Positions 19,087 to 28,256 of a DNA stretch of 49,763 nucleotides are shown piece by piece (within the stretch, counting starts at the first letter, position 1; each line of letters begins with the position of its first letter). The notes under the pieces are model-generated. The model saw nothing but the letters and a program-made list of their open reading frames with translations. It did not search any database and had not been told where the DNA came from. The stretch spans positions 1 to 49,763 of the forward strand of contig NZ_JAAKDT010000021.1 of the NCBI RefSeq assembly GCF_011038785.1, written 5' to 3'. Origin of the DNA: Parabacteroides sp. ZJ-118. GTDB taxonomy: Bacteria > Bacteroidota > Bacteroidia > Bacteroidales > Tannerellaceae. Position numbers and translations under genes: made by a program.

Positions 19087-19255
19087 AGTATTGTCCTGTC
19101 ATTTCTTAGACAAAGGAGAAATCCCTATTGATTTTAGCCGCGAATCCTATAAAATTCCATCGCTGTGTTTTTTCAAGTTATAATATAGTCGTGAATATAA
19201 AAACAATACCTATTACGAATTTGTCCTCAAACGCTGCCTCTAAGAAATATTATGT

Positions 19256-19263
19256 TATCTTTG
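19256..19263 (+). promoter_or_regulatory. Candidate -7 box for the small secreted protein and tamB-tamL
   Basis: TATCTTTG matches TAnnTTTG exactly, about 28 nt before the GTG at 19292. No matching -33 box is seen. It probably serves the whole 19292-26607 run of genes. Confidence 0.5.
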
Positions 19264-19291
19264 TATTATGTCCAACTAAAAAGACTGAGTC

Positions 19292-19594
19292 GTGAAAACG
19301 ATGCCTTATTACTCAATCATCCTCTTATTATTCAGCGGTCAAATACTTTTGGCGCAGAATAATCGCACATTCAACGCAGAGCGTCGTTTTCAACCGGACG
19401 AGGCCCTGAAAGAAATTAAGGAAAGGGAACGAAACAAAACAGTGGGCTCAAGCGTTATGAGTAAAGAAGAGATGCAGAAAACCGGATGCCGGGATCTCTA
19501 TTGCCTGCAACGAAAGATGAGCGGCATAGCATTCGCCGGTGAATACGGAGTAAGAGGCGCGAACGGAGCGATCGTCATAAAAACAAGCAGATAA
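19292..19594 (+). CDS. Small secreted protein ending in a TonB-receptor plug-like motif
   Basis: The 100-residue product begins with GTG; this start is preferred to the ATG at 19301 because it keeps the lysine before the hydrophobic segment of a signal peptide (YYSIILLLFSGQILLAQ). The mature part is charged and then ends EYGVRGANGAIVIKTSR. That closely resembles the RGANGVILI/VKT turn of plug domains in SusC-type TonB receptors, or the similar motif in Bacteroidetes BlaR1-type proteins. It is far too short for a receptor and has no barrel. Two cysteines (GCRDLYC) could form a disulfide. It lies 21 nt upstream of tamB on the same strand. The function is unknown; a truncated receptor relic is the main alternative. 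Confidence 0.65.
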   Translation: MKTMPYYSIILLLFSGQILLAQNNRTFNAERRFQPDEALKEIKERERNKTVGSSVMSKEEMQKTGCRDLYCLQRKMSGIAFAGEYGVRGANGAIVIKTSR

Positions 19595-19615
19595 GAAAAA
19601 GAGAAACATATCAAC

Positions 19616-22600
19616 ATGAGAGTATGGATTAAACGGATAGGGGTGATATGCCTAATACCGATCGCAGGGGTATTGTTGCTCTCCATATTACTGTATATAC
19701 CTCCTTTCCAAAACTTCGCAGTACGAAAAGCGACCGAATACGCGGGGAAAGCGACGGGTATGCAAATCGGGGTCGAACAGATCAGGCTATCTTTCCCGTT
19801 AGACCTTACGGTTAAGGGTGTCGAGGTCGTGAATCCTCCTGCCGATACCTTATTAAGTCTACAAAGCTTGATGGTACGGGTTCACGCTCTTTCGCTCTTG
19901 CGGAAGCAAGTATGGGTAGAGGCCATCGATCTCCAGAACGTAAAGGTTCATACCGGGACTATGATCGAAGGGATGGAAATCAAGGGATTCTTGGGGAAGC
20001 TTCACCTGCACGCCGATCGTATAGACCTGTCCGAGGAGAAAGCCACATTGAATATTGTGGATCTATCCGATACCGCCATCACCCTTCTGTTAAATGACTC
20101 GACCTCGAAAGAAGACACGACATCCTCACCTCTGAACTGGATACTCAAGCTGGATAAGATTCGTTTGGAGCGGGTAGCTTTCGCCTTACAGATGCCCTCG
20201 GATTCTTTACGACTTACTGCTTTCGTAAACAAAGCCGGGCTAAATAACGGCCTCGCGGATCTTGGAGCGGAACTGTATCAGGCTGGAAACTTTGACCTGA
20301 CAAATTCCACATTCGCTTATGACGGAAATTACGCAGCACCCGAGCAAGGACTCGATTTCTCCCACATCCGTTTGACGAACCTGAACACCGCTATCGATTC
20401 CATCCGCTATCATGGAAAAGAGATGAACGCTCGTATCAAGGCATTCTCCGCGGAAGAGCGTTCCGGCCTCAAGGTATCGGCATTGACGGGAAATGTCCGG
20501 AGCGACTCTGAACAGATCGACTTACCGGATCTGCTTCTCCAGACCCCGAATTCAGAAGCGAGATTGACTGCGACCATCCCGTGGAGCTCCTTTGAGGATC
20601 ATCCGCTAGGGAGCCTGAAGGCCCGGTTAAGTGCCTCGTTGGGGAAAGAAGATTTATTGATAGCGGCAGATCCCCTTCCGGAGGATTTCAAGCAAGCCTA
20701 TCCGGACAAGTCGCTCGTTATTACGGCCGGTGTGGAAGGCAACCTTTCCGGTATGCGTATCACCCAAGGCGATATCGTGCTGCCGGGAGCATTTCAGATG
20801 AACGTCACGGGCAGCATAGAGTCCGTGACAGATCGCATCCGGCGAACCGGTGACGTTCAATTCGAGGGCCGATCCGGCAACCTGGATTTTTTGCTGGCCC
20901 TGCTTCCCGCCTCCCGACGAGATCCGTTCGCCCTTCCGGCAGGCATTCAGTGGAAGGGAGAGGCTATGGTCGCAAATCAGGAATACCGTGCGGAGCTTCT
21001 CCTTACCCAAGATAAGGGCAAAGTGGATCTAACCGCCCGCTATGATCCGGTGAAACAAGCTTACGAGGCTCATTTACGGATCGACAGCCTGGAACCCACC
21101 CATTTCATGCCCAAAGACTCTCTGTTTTGGCTGACCGCCTCCGTCAAAGCGGAAGGCCGGGGCACGGACCCTTTCGCTGAACGGACATGGGCCAAGCTGG
21201 AGGGTACGATTTCGGATATACGCTACGGCGCCTCATCGGTATCGGACATATCCATCGAGGGCTCTCTGGAAAAGAATTTGCTACAAGTAGACTTGCTCAG
21301 CGAATACCCGTTGGCGAAAATGGAGGTCTCCTTAAACGCGACCCTCCGCAAGCGAGAAGTAAAAGCGATGTTGATAGCGGATGTGGAGAACGCGGATTTA
21401 CGGGGTATGCACCTGATGGAAGATCCTTTCGCCACCTCTTTCCAACTCTTCGCCGAGGCGGAAAGCGATCTCGAGGAGAACCACAGGATAGACCTTACGC
21501 TGGGAAACTGGGAGGTCGTCACCTCGAAACAACGCTTCAAGCCGAAAACGCTCACCTTGCATGCCCGGACAGATGCCGATACCACCCGCGTGTCTTTTCA
21601 CGCCGGAGATTTGGGGATCATCCTCACGGGTAACGATTGCATACATCACATCGCAGATCAGTTGACCAAGGTATCGGATGATATCGCCCTCCAGTTGGAA
21701 CGAGACTCGAGCGTCAATCTGGAGATCCTTCGCCAGCTCCTCCCCGATATGTACCTCGAGGTACGGGCCGGGCAAGACAATCCGATCTACAACTATCTCC
21801 AAACCTATTACGTAGATTTCAAGAGCATCGCCATGAACGCCTATACCTCGCCGGAGACGGGTATACGCATGGATGCCTTCGTTTACGAGCTGGCACGGGA
21901 TACGACGCGGATCGATACCCTACGGGCGGAGATGCGCCAAGATTCGCTCGGGCTACGCTATCACGCCCAAGCGATCAAGAATGCGTACAGGCGGCAACCC
22001 CCCTTCAGCGCCGGGCTGGAGGGGCAGATACGTCCGGGCTTCGGCGACGCCCGCCTCTATTTCAAGGACGGGAAAGGTAAGACCGGCCTGTCGCTCGGGA
22101 TCCGGGCCGACAAGATACCAGACGGGGTCAAGTTCCATCTCTTCCCCGATGACCCGATCCTCGCATTCCGCCCTTTCAAGCTGAACCCGGACAATTACGT
22201 CGCGGTACGCGGCCTGAAGGATATCGAGGCGAACCTGCGACTCAGCGGAGAGAACAACGCCGCCCTCTGGATACACTCCCAAGCGGGAAGCGACGGGAGG
22301 AAGGAGGTCCACGCCGAGTTGAACCAGATCGACCTAGGAATTATCTCCAACGCATCCGGTTATCTCCCGCCGATGAAAGGCCTCCTGAACGCCGATTTCC
22401 AGTATGCGCCTTCCGACTCTGCCTTCCTGGTCGTAGCGGATATAAACGCAGATGATCTCTATTACGAGAACGAGCGGGTCGGCGAGCTCATGTTCAACGC
22501 GGTCTATCTGCCTCTGGAGCGGGGGAACCACCAAATGGATATGCACCTTTTCCGAGACCGGAAAGAGGTAAGCGCCATTACCGCCTTCTACCGGGCGGGC

Positions 22601-24229
22601 GAGACCGACTCTATCAGCGGTACAATCGAGTTCATGCACTTCCCCTTGGATATCGCCAACCCGTTCATTCCGGATGACATGGCGAAAATGGGCGGAGACC
22701 TCGACGGCACGCTCGCCATCAGCGGACAAAGCGATACGCCCCTGGCCGAGGGGTATCTGGTGCTCGATTCCGCCTCCGTCTATGTAGGCGCCGTAGGCTC
22801 TACCTTCCGTTTCGACGACAAGAAGATAGCGATAAAGCAGAACCGGATTTTGTTCGACCAATACGGCATTTACGCCTACAACAAGCAACCGTTTATCATC
22901 AACGGGACGGTGGACTTCAACGATTTATCCCGGATGACCGCCGATCTTAAATTGACGGCGAATCATTCGCAACTGCTGAACGCCAGGAAAAACGAGGAAA
23001 GCCTTGTCTACGGGAAGCTGTTCGTCAACCTGAACGCTACCGCACGCGGACCGTTGGACGCCTTAACCACGCGGGGAGACTTGCAATTATTGGGCGGGAC
23101 GAATATCACCTACGTACTGAAAGACTCCCCGCTGACCGTGCAAGACCGCATGTCGGACCTGGTAACCTTCACCTCTTTCTCGGATACCCTGCGCCGGCGC
23201 ATGCCTCGCAAGCCCCCGTTGCCGGTGGGGGGGATGGACCTGTTGATGACGATCCGCATCGATCCCGCCGTACAAGCGAACGTAGACCTGAGTCCTGACC
23301 CGTCCAACCATATCCGCCTGGAAGGTGGCGGCGATCTGTCCTTCCAGTATACCCCGCAAGGCGATATGCTCTTGAGCGGACGCTACACGCTATCCGGCGG
23401 GACCGTCAAATACGCCATCCCGGTTATCCCGTTGAAGGAGTTCAACGTACAGGAGGGCAGCTACGTAGAATGGACGGGCGACCCGATGGACCCGATCCTG
23501 CACCTTACGGCCACCGAGCGAGTCCGTACGTCCGTCACCCTCACCGGGCAATCCTCTCCCCGCCCGGTGAATTTCGACGTAGGCATCGAACTGACCCAGC
23601 GACTGGAGAACCTGGGGCTGCAATTTACCCTTACCGCCCCGGAAGACCTGGCGATGCAAGAGGAGCTGACCCTGAAAGGTCCGGAGGAACGGGCGAAGCT
23701 GGCCGTCAGCATGCTTGTGACCGGTATGTACCTTGGCGGCGGCGGCGACGGCAAGGTAAACGTGAATATGGGAGACGCCTTGACCAACTTCTTGCAAAGC
23801 GAGATCAACAACATCGCCGGAAGCGCCTTGAAGTCCGTGGATATCAGTTTCGGCATGGAGACGTACGATGATAATGGCGACGCCGGAGGCGGTACCCGTA
23901 CCGACTACTCCTTCCGCTTCGCCAAGCGATTCTACAATGACCGCATCCGCGTGGTCCTGGGCGGTCGTATCTCTACCGGCGAGAACATCAACAACGGGCA
24001 GGCGCAGCCGTTCATCGACAACGTATCCGTAGAATACCGGCTGGACAGCAGCGGCTCCCGGTACGTCAAGCTCTTCCACGACAAGAACTACGAAAGCCTG
24101 CTGGAAGGCGAGATCACGGAGACCGGGGCGGGCATCGTGCTCCGTAAGAAGATGATGCGCCTCCGGGAACTATTCAACTTCAAGAAGACGAAAGTGAAAC
24201 CCATAAACGACGAAAAAGAAACGGAATGA
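19616..24229 (+). CDS. tamB: TamB-like translocation and assembly module / AsmA-type lipid-transfer protein
   Basis: This 1537-residue protein has one N-terminal membrane anchor (about residues 8-28, GVICLIPIAGVLLLSILLYI) and a very long region of beta repeats typical of the AsmA/TamB hydrophobic-groove proteins. The C-terminal DUF490 (TamB) domain is seen in stretches such as LSGGTVKYAIPVIPLKEFNVQEGSYVEW, followed by VNMGDALTNFLQSEINNIAG and TDYSFRFAKRFYNDRIRVVLGGRIS. Family members span the periplasm, helping outer-membrane protein assembly or moving phospholipids to the outer membrane. It overlaps tamL by ATGA, so the two are translationally coupled. Base composition rises sharply partway through: about 48% G+C on one early line I counted, about 63% near 22.1 kb. 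Confidence 0.92.
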   Translation: MRVWIKRIGVICLIPIAGVLLLSILLYIPPFQNFAVRKATEYAGKATGMQIGVEQIRLSFPLDLTVKGVEVVNPPADTLLSLQSLMVRVHALSLLRKQVWVEAIDLQNVKVHTGTMIEGMEIKGFLGKLHLHADRIDLSEEKATLNIVDLSDTAITLLLNDSTSKEDTTSSPLNWILKLDKIRLERVAFALQMPSDSLRLTAFVNKAGLNNGLADLGAELYQAGNFDLTNSTFAYDGNYAAPEQGLDFSHIRLTNLNTAIDSIRYHGKEMNARIKAFSAEERSGLKVSALTGNVRSDSEQIDLPDLLLQTPNSEARLTATIPWSSFEDHPLGSLKARLSASLGKEDLLIAADPLPEDFKQAYPDKSLVITAGVEGNLSGMRITQGDIVLPGAFQMNVTGSIESVTDRIRRTGDVQFEGRSGNLDFLLALLPASRRDPFALPAGIQWKGEAMVANQEYRAELLLTQDKGKVDLTARYDPVKQAYEAHLRIDSLEPTHFMPKDSLFWLTASVKAEGRGTDPFAERTWAKLEGTISDIRYGASSVSDISIEGSLEKNLLQVDLLSEYPLAKMEVSLNATLRKREVKAMLIADVENADLRGMHLMEDPFATSFQLFAEAESDLEENHRIDLTLGNWEVVTSKQRFKPKTLTLHARTDADTTRVSFHAGDLGIILTGNDCIHHIADQLTKVSDDIALQLERDSSVNLEILRQLLPDMYLEVRAGQDNPIYNYLQTYYVDFKSIAMNAYTSPETGIRMDAFVYELARDTTRIDTLRAEMRQDSLGLRYHAQAIKNAYRRQPPFSAGLEGQIRPGFGDARLYFKDGKGKTGLSLGIRADKIPDGVKFHLFPDDPILAFRPFKLNPDNYVAVRGLKDIEANLRLSGENNAALWIHSQAGSDGRKEVHAELNQIDLGIISNASGYLPPMKGLLNADFQYAPSDSAFLVVADINADDLYYENERVGELMFNAVYLPLERGNHQMDMHLFRDRKEVSAITAFYRAGETDSISGTIEFMHFPLDIANPFIPDDMAKMGGDLDGTLAISGQSDTPLAEGYLVLDSASVYVGAVGSTFRFDDKKIAIKQNRILFDQYGIYAYNKQPFIINGTVDFNDLSRMTADLKLTANHSQLLNARKNEESLVYGKLFVNLNATARGPLDALTTRGDLQLLGGTNITYVLKDSPLTVQDRMSDLVTFTSFSDTLRRRMPRKPPLPVGGMDLLMTIRIDPAVQANVDLSPDPSNHIRLEGGGDLSFQYTPQGDMLLSGRYTLSGGTVKYAIPVIPLKEFNVQEGSYVEWTGDPMDPILHLTATERVRTSVTLTGQSSPRPVNFDVGIELTQRLENLGLQFTLTAPEDLAMQEELTLKGPEERAKLAVSMLVTGMYLGGGGDGKVNVNMGDALTNFLQSEINNIAGSALKSVDISFGMETYDDNGDAGGGTRTDYSFRFAKRFYNDRIRVVLGGRISTGENINNGQAQPFIDNVSVEYRLDSSGSRYVKLFHDKNYESLLEGEITETGAGIVLRKKMMRLRELFNFKKTKVKPINDEKETE

Positions 24230-26607
24230 GAAGCATTTTAACCTATTTCAGGCAGGGCACCTCGCCTTATCGGGCGATGACGCCTACCCGCAGGCCGCCA
24301 CGCGTCGCCGCCGGGAGCCTCCTGCTATCCCTACTTATCCTCGCCGCTTGCTCCACCACGAAGCACCTTCCCGAGGGGGCGGTCCTCTATACCGGTATCC
24401 GGGAAATAGAGGTGAGGAACGAAGATAAGACCCCACCCGGCGAGACCGCTTTGGAAGAGATCGAGGCCGCCCTGGCCTATCCCCCCAACAACGCCTTGCT
24501 GGGAAGCTCCTCGATCCGGGTGCCCTTTCCTTTCGGCCTGTGGGTTTACAACGCTTTCGTGAACAAGAAGGGGAAGGTCGGCAAGTGGATCTTCAACCAA
24601 TTGGCGGCGAAACCGGTGCTGATCACCACCGTGAACCCGGAGGTCCGCGTCAAGGTAGCCCGGAATCTACTGAACGAGTACGGTTATTTCAAGGGCGAGA
24701 CCGCTTTCGAGGTCATTCCCGATCCGAAGAATCCCCGGAAGGCGAAGCTGGCATATCGCGTCACCATGAACGATGCGTATACGCTGGACAGCATCCGATA
24801 CGTCCCGATCCGTCACTGCGTCGACTCCTTGATCGATGCCGCGAGCGGCGACCGCATCCTCCGCGAAGGAGCGCATTTCAATGTTGTCCGGTTGCAAGCC
24901 GAGCGGGAGCGCATCTCCTCCCTGCTCCGCGACAACGGCTATTACTATTTCCGCCCCGATTTCATCACTTACCAGGCGGATACGTTGCTGAGCCCGGGGA
25001 AAGTGGCCCTGCGGGTGGCTCCGAAGGAGAGCCTTCCCCCCTCGGCCCTGCGCCCTTGGAAGCTCGGGGAGATCTCCGTCTGGCTCAACGGCTACCGGAA
25101 CGAACCCCCTACGGACTCGATCCGCTACAAGGATCTTACGATCCATTACGAGGGCAAGCTAAGGGTACGCCCCTCGGTCATCTACAACCGTTTATACTTC
25201 AAGCCGGGCGAGCTTTACAGCCAGCGGGCACAGGAGCGGACGCAAACCGCCCTGTCTCGCCTGGGTATCTTCCGCTACGCCGAGTTGCACTATTCCCCCC
25301 GCGACACCCTGCCCCGCCAAGATACGCTGGACGTACGGATCAATACGGTCTACGATCTTCCGTTGGATGGCGAGCTCGAGTTGAACGTCACCGCCAAGAG
25401 CAACGACCAGGTGGGGCCGGGCGCCATTTTCAGCGTGACCAAACGAAACCTCTTCGGAGGGGGCGAGACCTTCGGCGTGAAGCTCCGCGGCTCTTACGAA
25501 TGGCAGACCGGGAACAAGCTGGATGGCAGCAGCTCCAAGATCAACAGTTACGAGTTGGGTCTGACAACCACGCTGACCTTCCCGCGGGTATTGTTCCCCA
25601 CGTTCAGTCAACGAGACCTGAATTTCCCGGCCAGCACCACCTTCCGCCTCTACGCGGACCAGATGAACCGGGCCCGTTTCTTCCAGCTGCTGGCATTCGG
25701 CGGCGATGCCTCGTATGAGTTCCAGCCTACCGCCACGTCTCGTCATTCCATCACCCCTTTCAAGCTGACGTTCAACCTGCTCCAGCACACCACGCACGAG
25801 TTCGACAGCATTACCGACGTGAACAAGGCCTTGAAGAAGAGTTTGCAAGATCAATTCATCCCGGCCATGAGCTATACCTATACCTATGACGACTCCCCGA
25901 TTACCACTCGGCGGAACCATCTTTGGTGGCAGGCATCCGTCACCCAGGCGGGTCTCATCTTGGATGGGATTTACGCGTTGGCCGGGAAGAAATTCAGTCA
26001 GGAGGATAAGAAACTACTCGGCAACCCCTTCGCCCAGTTCATCAAGGGGACCGCCGAGATACGCTATGACTACGCCCTCGGGCACAAGCAGCATCTGGTC
26101 GGCCGGTTAATGGCCGGCGCCATCTACAGCTACGGCAACGCCCGCACCGCGCCTTATAACGAGCAATTCTACATCGGCGGCGCGAATAGCATCCGCGCTT
26201 TCACGATCCGTAGCATCGGCCCCGGACGTTACTATCCGGACAGCGACGACCATAAGTACGCGTATATCGACCGCACGGGCGATCTTGCCTTCGAGGCCAA
26301 CCTCGAATACCGCTTCCCGATCCTGGGCGACCTGTACGGAGCCACTTTCCTCGACAGCGGCAACATCTGGCTGATCCGCGACGACCCGGAACGGCCCGGC
26401 GGACAACTGAGGCGGGGGAGCTTCCTCAAGGATCTGGCCCTGGGTACCGGCTTCGGCCTGCGTTACGACCTGACCTTTATCGTCATCCGTTTCGACGTGG
26501 GTATCGGCCTGCACCTCCCTTACGATACCGGGAAGAAAGGGTATTACAATCTCCCGAAGTTCAAGGACGGCATGGGCTATCATCTGGCCATCGGATACCC
26601 CTTTTAG
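24226..26607 (+). CDS. tamL: TamL: lipidated TamA/BamA-family outer-membrane protein
   Basis: The 793-residue product has a lipoprotein signal: hydrophobic SLLLSLLILAAC with lipobox LAAC and lipidated Cys42, followed by STTKHLPEGAVLYTGI. POTRA-like domains come next (about 45-370). A 16-strand Omp85 barrel ends in GYHLAIGYPF and contains the conserved GGANSIRAFTIRSIGPGRYYP (the (V/I)RG(F/Y)-like lid-lock segment). A lipid-anchored TamA relative is known from Bacteroidetes as TamL. It starts within the tamB stop codon (ATGA), and the pair should form an envelope-spanning assembly machine. An internal ATG at 24277 is a less likely start. Confidence 0.92.
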   Translation: MRSILTYFRQGTSPYRAMTPTRRPPRVAAGSLLLSLLILAACSTTKHLPEGAVLYTGIREIEVRNEDKTPPGETALEEIEAALAYPPNNALLGSSSIRVPFPFGLWVYNAFVNKKGKVGKWIFNQLAAKPVLITTVNPEVRVKVARNLLNEYGYFKGETAFEVIPDPKNPRKAKLAYRVTMNDAYTLDSIRYVPIRHCVDSLIDAASGDRILREGAHFNVVRLQAERERISSLLRDNGYYYFRPDFITYQADTLLSPGKVALRVAPKESLPPSALRPWKLGEISVWLNGYRNEPPTDSIRYKDLTIHYEGKLRVRPSVIYNRLYFKPGELYSQRAQERTQTALSRLGIFRYAELHYSPRDTLPRQDTLDVRINTVYDLPLDGELELNVTAKSNDQVGPGAIFSVTKRNLFGGGETFGVKLRGSYEWQTGNKLDGSSSKINSYELGLTTTLTFPRVLFPTFSQRDLNFPASTTFRLYADQMNRARFFQLLAFGGDASYEFQPTATSRHSITPFKLTFNLLQHTTHEFDSITDVNKALKKSLQDQFIPAMSYTYTYDDSPITTRRNHLWWQASVTQAGLILDGIYALAGKKFSQEDKKLLGNPFAQFIKGTAEIRYDYALGHKQHLVGRLMAGAIYSYGNARTAPYNEQFYIGGANSIRAFTIRSIGPGRYYPDSDDHKYAYIDRTGDLAFEANLEYRFPILGDLYGATFLDSGNIWLIRDDPERPGGQLRRGSFLKDLALGTGFGLRYDLTFIVIRFDVGIGLHLPYDTGKKGYYNLPKFKDGMGYHLAIGYPF

Positions 26608-26733
26608 TTGTTCCATTTATAGGATTTTGTGGTCTTATCCACGTTTTTTTATCGGCGATCGGTCAACCCTGATTGGAAATGAGATACCTTCGCATTCGCA
26701 TTTTACTAACAAGATTAATTATTGAATAGAATC

Positions 26734-28056
26734 ATGAAGAAGATTTTTTACTTAATGTTGGCAGCCCTTACGATGGGATCCTTCACCGCCTGCGACGACG
26801 ATGAGGATATTCCTGAAATCATCAACCCGACGCCCGACGATGACAACGCTGAGGATACCCCTCCAATCGTCAACCCGGCGCCCAAGGAGCAATGGGGCAA
26901 GACGCTTCGGGGCGACGATCAGTCCCTTTTGGCGTTTCCTGATATCTACGCCAATTATTGGGAATACACCTATTCCTACAAGGATCATCCCAACATCGGC
27001 CTTCGCCTGACCGGAAAGTTCCCGAAGGCGCGTTTCTTCAACTTCACGGTTTACAACGACGAGACCCAGGTGGACATGTCCAGCATTGAAGACGTAAACA
27101 TCCAACCCGACGAGAACGCCATCAACCCGTATGTGACGGAGACGAGCGACTACGCGTCGAACGGCTACACGGTTTACATCATTCCCGCCGGCACTCCTGC
27201 CAGCATGCGCGCCTCGATGAAGAACGTATGCGAATTTCCGGACGATCTCAACATGGTCTCCATTTTCATGCGTCTTTACTTGGCGAAACAATATAGCGGC
27301 GATGAGTATGGCGGCGCGGAGATGCCTGCTATCCAAGCGTTCGACGTGACTACCGGCAAGGACGTGGAGTTCCCGAAACGCGAGGTCTGCAACATCCACG
27401 AATCGTTGATTATGCCGCCGATGAATTTCTCCGCCGATCTGCCGCAACTCCCGTTCATGCGTGCCCCGCTGAGCCTGATGTACCCGAACGGCCCGGCCGA
27501 ATACCTGTTCGCCCGCATCAAACTGAACGAGGGTGAGGTGGCTACTTTCCGCTTCATACCTCCCACGGCGCCGAAAAGCGTAAGCGAGTACGCCACGGCT
27601 GACGTACGATACTGGTCCATCTGCCTGGGATCGGCCGAGAGCTACTCGTACGTCTCTATTTACGACGAAGAGATGCCGAAGTTGGACAAGGAGGGTTTCG
27701 TAACCTTTGTCATAGCGGACGCCAACTCCGCCAAGCTGGCCGATCTCCAAGCAAAGGCGGATGCCAACGACGGCACCTATCTGCTGAAGTGGAACCGTAA
27801 GGAGCATGGCGATGGAATCCTTGCCCTGTATCGCAACATGGTGATCAACGAGAATTACCCGCATTCCATGCGCGAGCTGATGGAACCCGTTCCGCTAGCG
27901 GCCGCCGGCGGCGATATGAGCGGTTTCAAGCCGCAGAAGATGCTCGCCAAGTTCGCCATGGGCAAGTGGGGTCCGCAGGGCCATAAGTTCAGCGAGGAGG
28001 AGTTCTTGAGCGACAGCTTCAATTACGAAGATATCCGAGGTCCGGAATTGAAATAA
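26734..28056 (+). CDS. Lipoprotein of unknown function, probably surface-exposed
   Basis: The start is the ATG at 26734 (440 residues), not the upstream TTG at 26722. A signal peptide (MKKIFYLMLAALTMGSFTAC) ends at lipid-anchor Cys20, followed by DDDED; acidic residues right after the cysteine are the Bacteroidetes surface-export signal. An acidic Pro-rich linker leads to a globular domain of about 390 residues with ADVRYWSICLGSAESYSYVSIYDEE and a C-terminal LYRNMVINENYPHSMRELMEPVP. I recognise no confident family; a distant likeness to DUF1254/DUF1214-type domains is only an impression. It converges on the MACPF gene and ends in a likely terminator at 28083. Confidence 0.85.
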   Translation: MKKIFYLMLAALTMGSFTACDDDEDIPEIINPTPDDDNAEDTPPIVNPAPKEQWGKTLRGDDQSLLAFPDIYANYWEYTYSYKDHPNIGLRLTGKFPKARFFNFTVYNDETQVDMSSIEDVNIQPDENAINPYVTETSDYASNGYTVYIIPAGTPASMRASMKNVCEFPDDLNMVSIFMRLYLAKQYSGDEYGGAEMPAIQAFDVTTGKDVEFPKREVCNIHESLIMPPMNFSADLPQLPFMRAPLSLMYPNGPAEYLFARIKLNEGEVATFRFIPPTAPKSVSEYATADVRYWSICLGSAESYSYVSIYDEEMPKLDKEGFVTFVIADANSAKLADLQAKADANDGTYLLKWNRKEHGDGILALYRNMVINENYPHSMRELMEPVPLAAAGGDMSGFKPQKMLAKFAMGKWGPQGHKFSEEEFLSDSFNYEDIRGPELK

Positions 28057-28082
28057 ATCAAGATATACCCTAATCAGTCGAG

Positions 28083-28128
28083 AGTCCCCTTGTTTTCCGG
28101 TTGGGGCCGGATTCGAGGGGACTTCTTT
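28083..28128 (+). terminator. Terminator of the 26734 lipoprotein gene
   Basis: AGTCCCCT (28083-28090) pairs with AGGGGACT (28116-28123), with a second small hairpin CCGG/CCGG (28097-28100 and 28107-28110) in the loop, followed by a short T-rich stretch (TCTTTG). It lies 26 nt after the stop. Moderate strength because the T run is interrupted. Confidence 0.55.
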
Positions 28129-28145
28129 GTACCCATAAGGAAGGA

Positions 28146-28256
28146 TCAGATCTCGTCCGGGCTTTGGTCGCCGTCGCCGGTGTCATCGCCACCGTCGCCC
28201 GGGATCGCGGGCTCGGGAGGGGCCGCTACGGTCGTAGCGATCGCTCCCGAGGGGTT
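28146..28256 (-). other. In-frame coding-like tail beyond the MACPF stop codon
   Basis: Read in the same frame as the MACPF gene, the 36 codons after its TAA (28257-28259) are open until TGA at 28146-28148. They encode a Pro/Ala then Gly/Asp-rich tail (NPSGAIATTVAAPP..., later GDGGDDTGDGDQSPDEI). Composition, codon choice and G+C match the upstream gene. The simplest reading is that the gene once ended at 28146 and the TAA is a nonsense change. Readthrough or a sequence error are alternatives. Confidence 0.5.

Noticed and set aside
24540-25718. 392-codon frame overlapping tamL on the same strand
   Set aside because: Arg/Pro/Gly-rich frame-shifted shadow; tamL has lipobox and Omp85 features in the true frame.
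26685-26692. TACCTTCG as a -7 box for the 26734 lipoprotein gene
   Set aside because: It fits the TAnnTTCG variant, but there is no -33 box and the distance is unremarkable; too weak to list as a feature.
26752-27864. 370-codon minus-strand frame opposite the 26734 lipoprotein gene
   Set aside because: No signal or motif; the plus frame has a convincing lipoprotein signal peptide and terminator.
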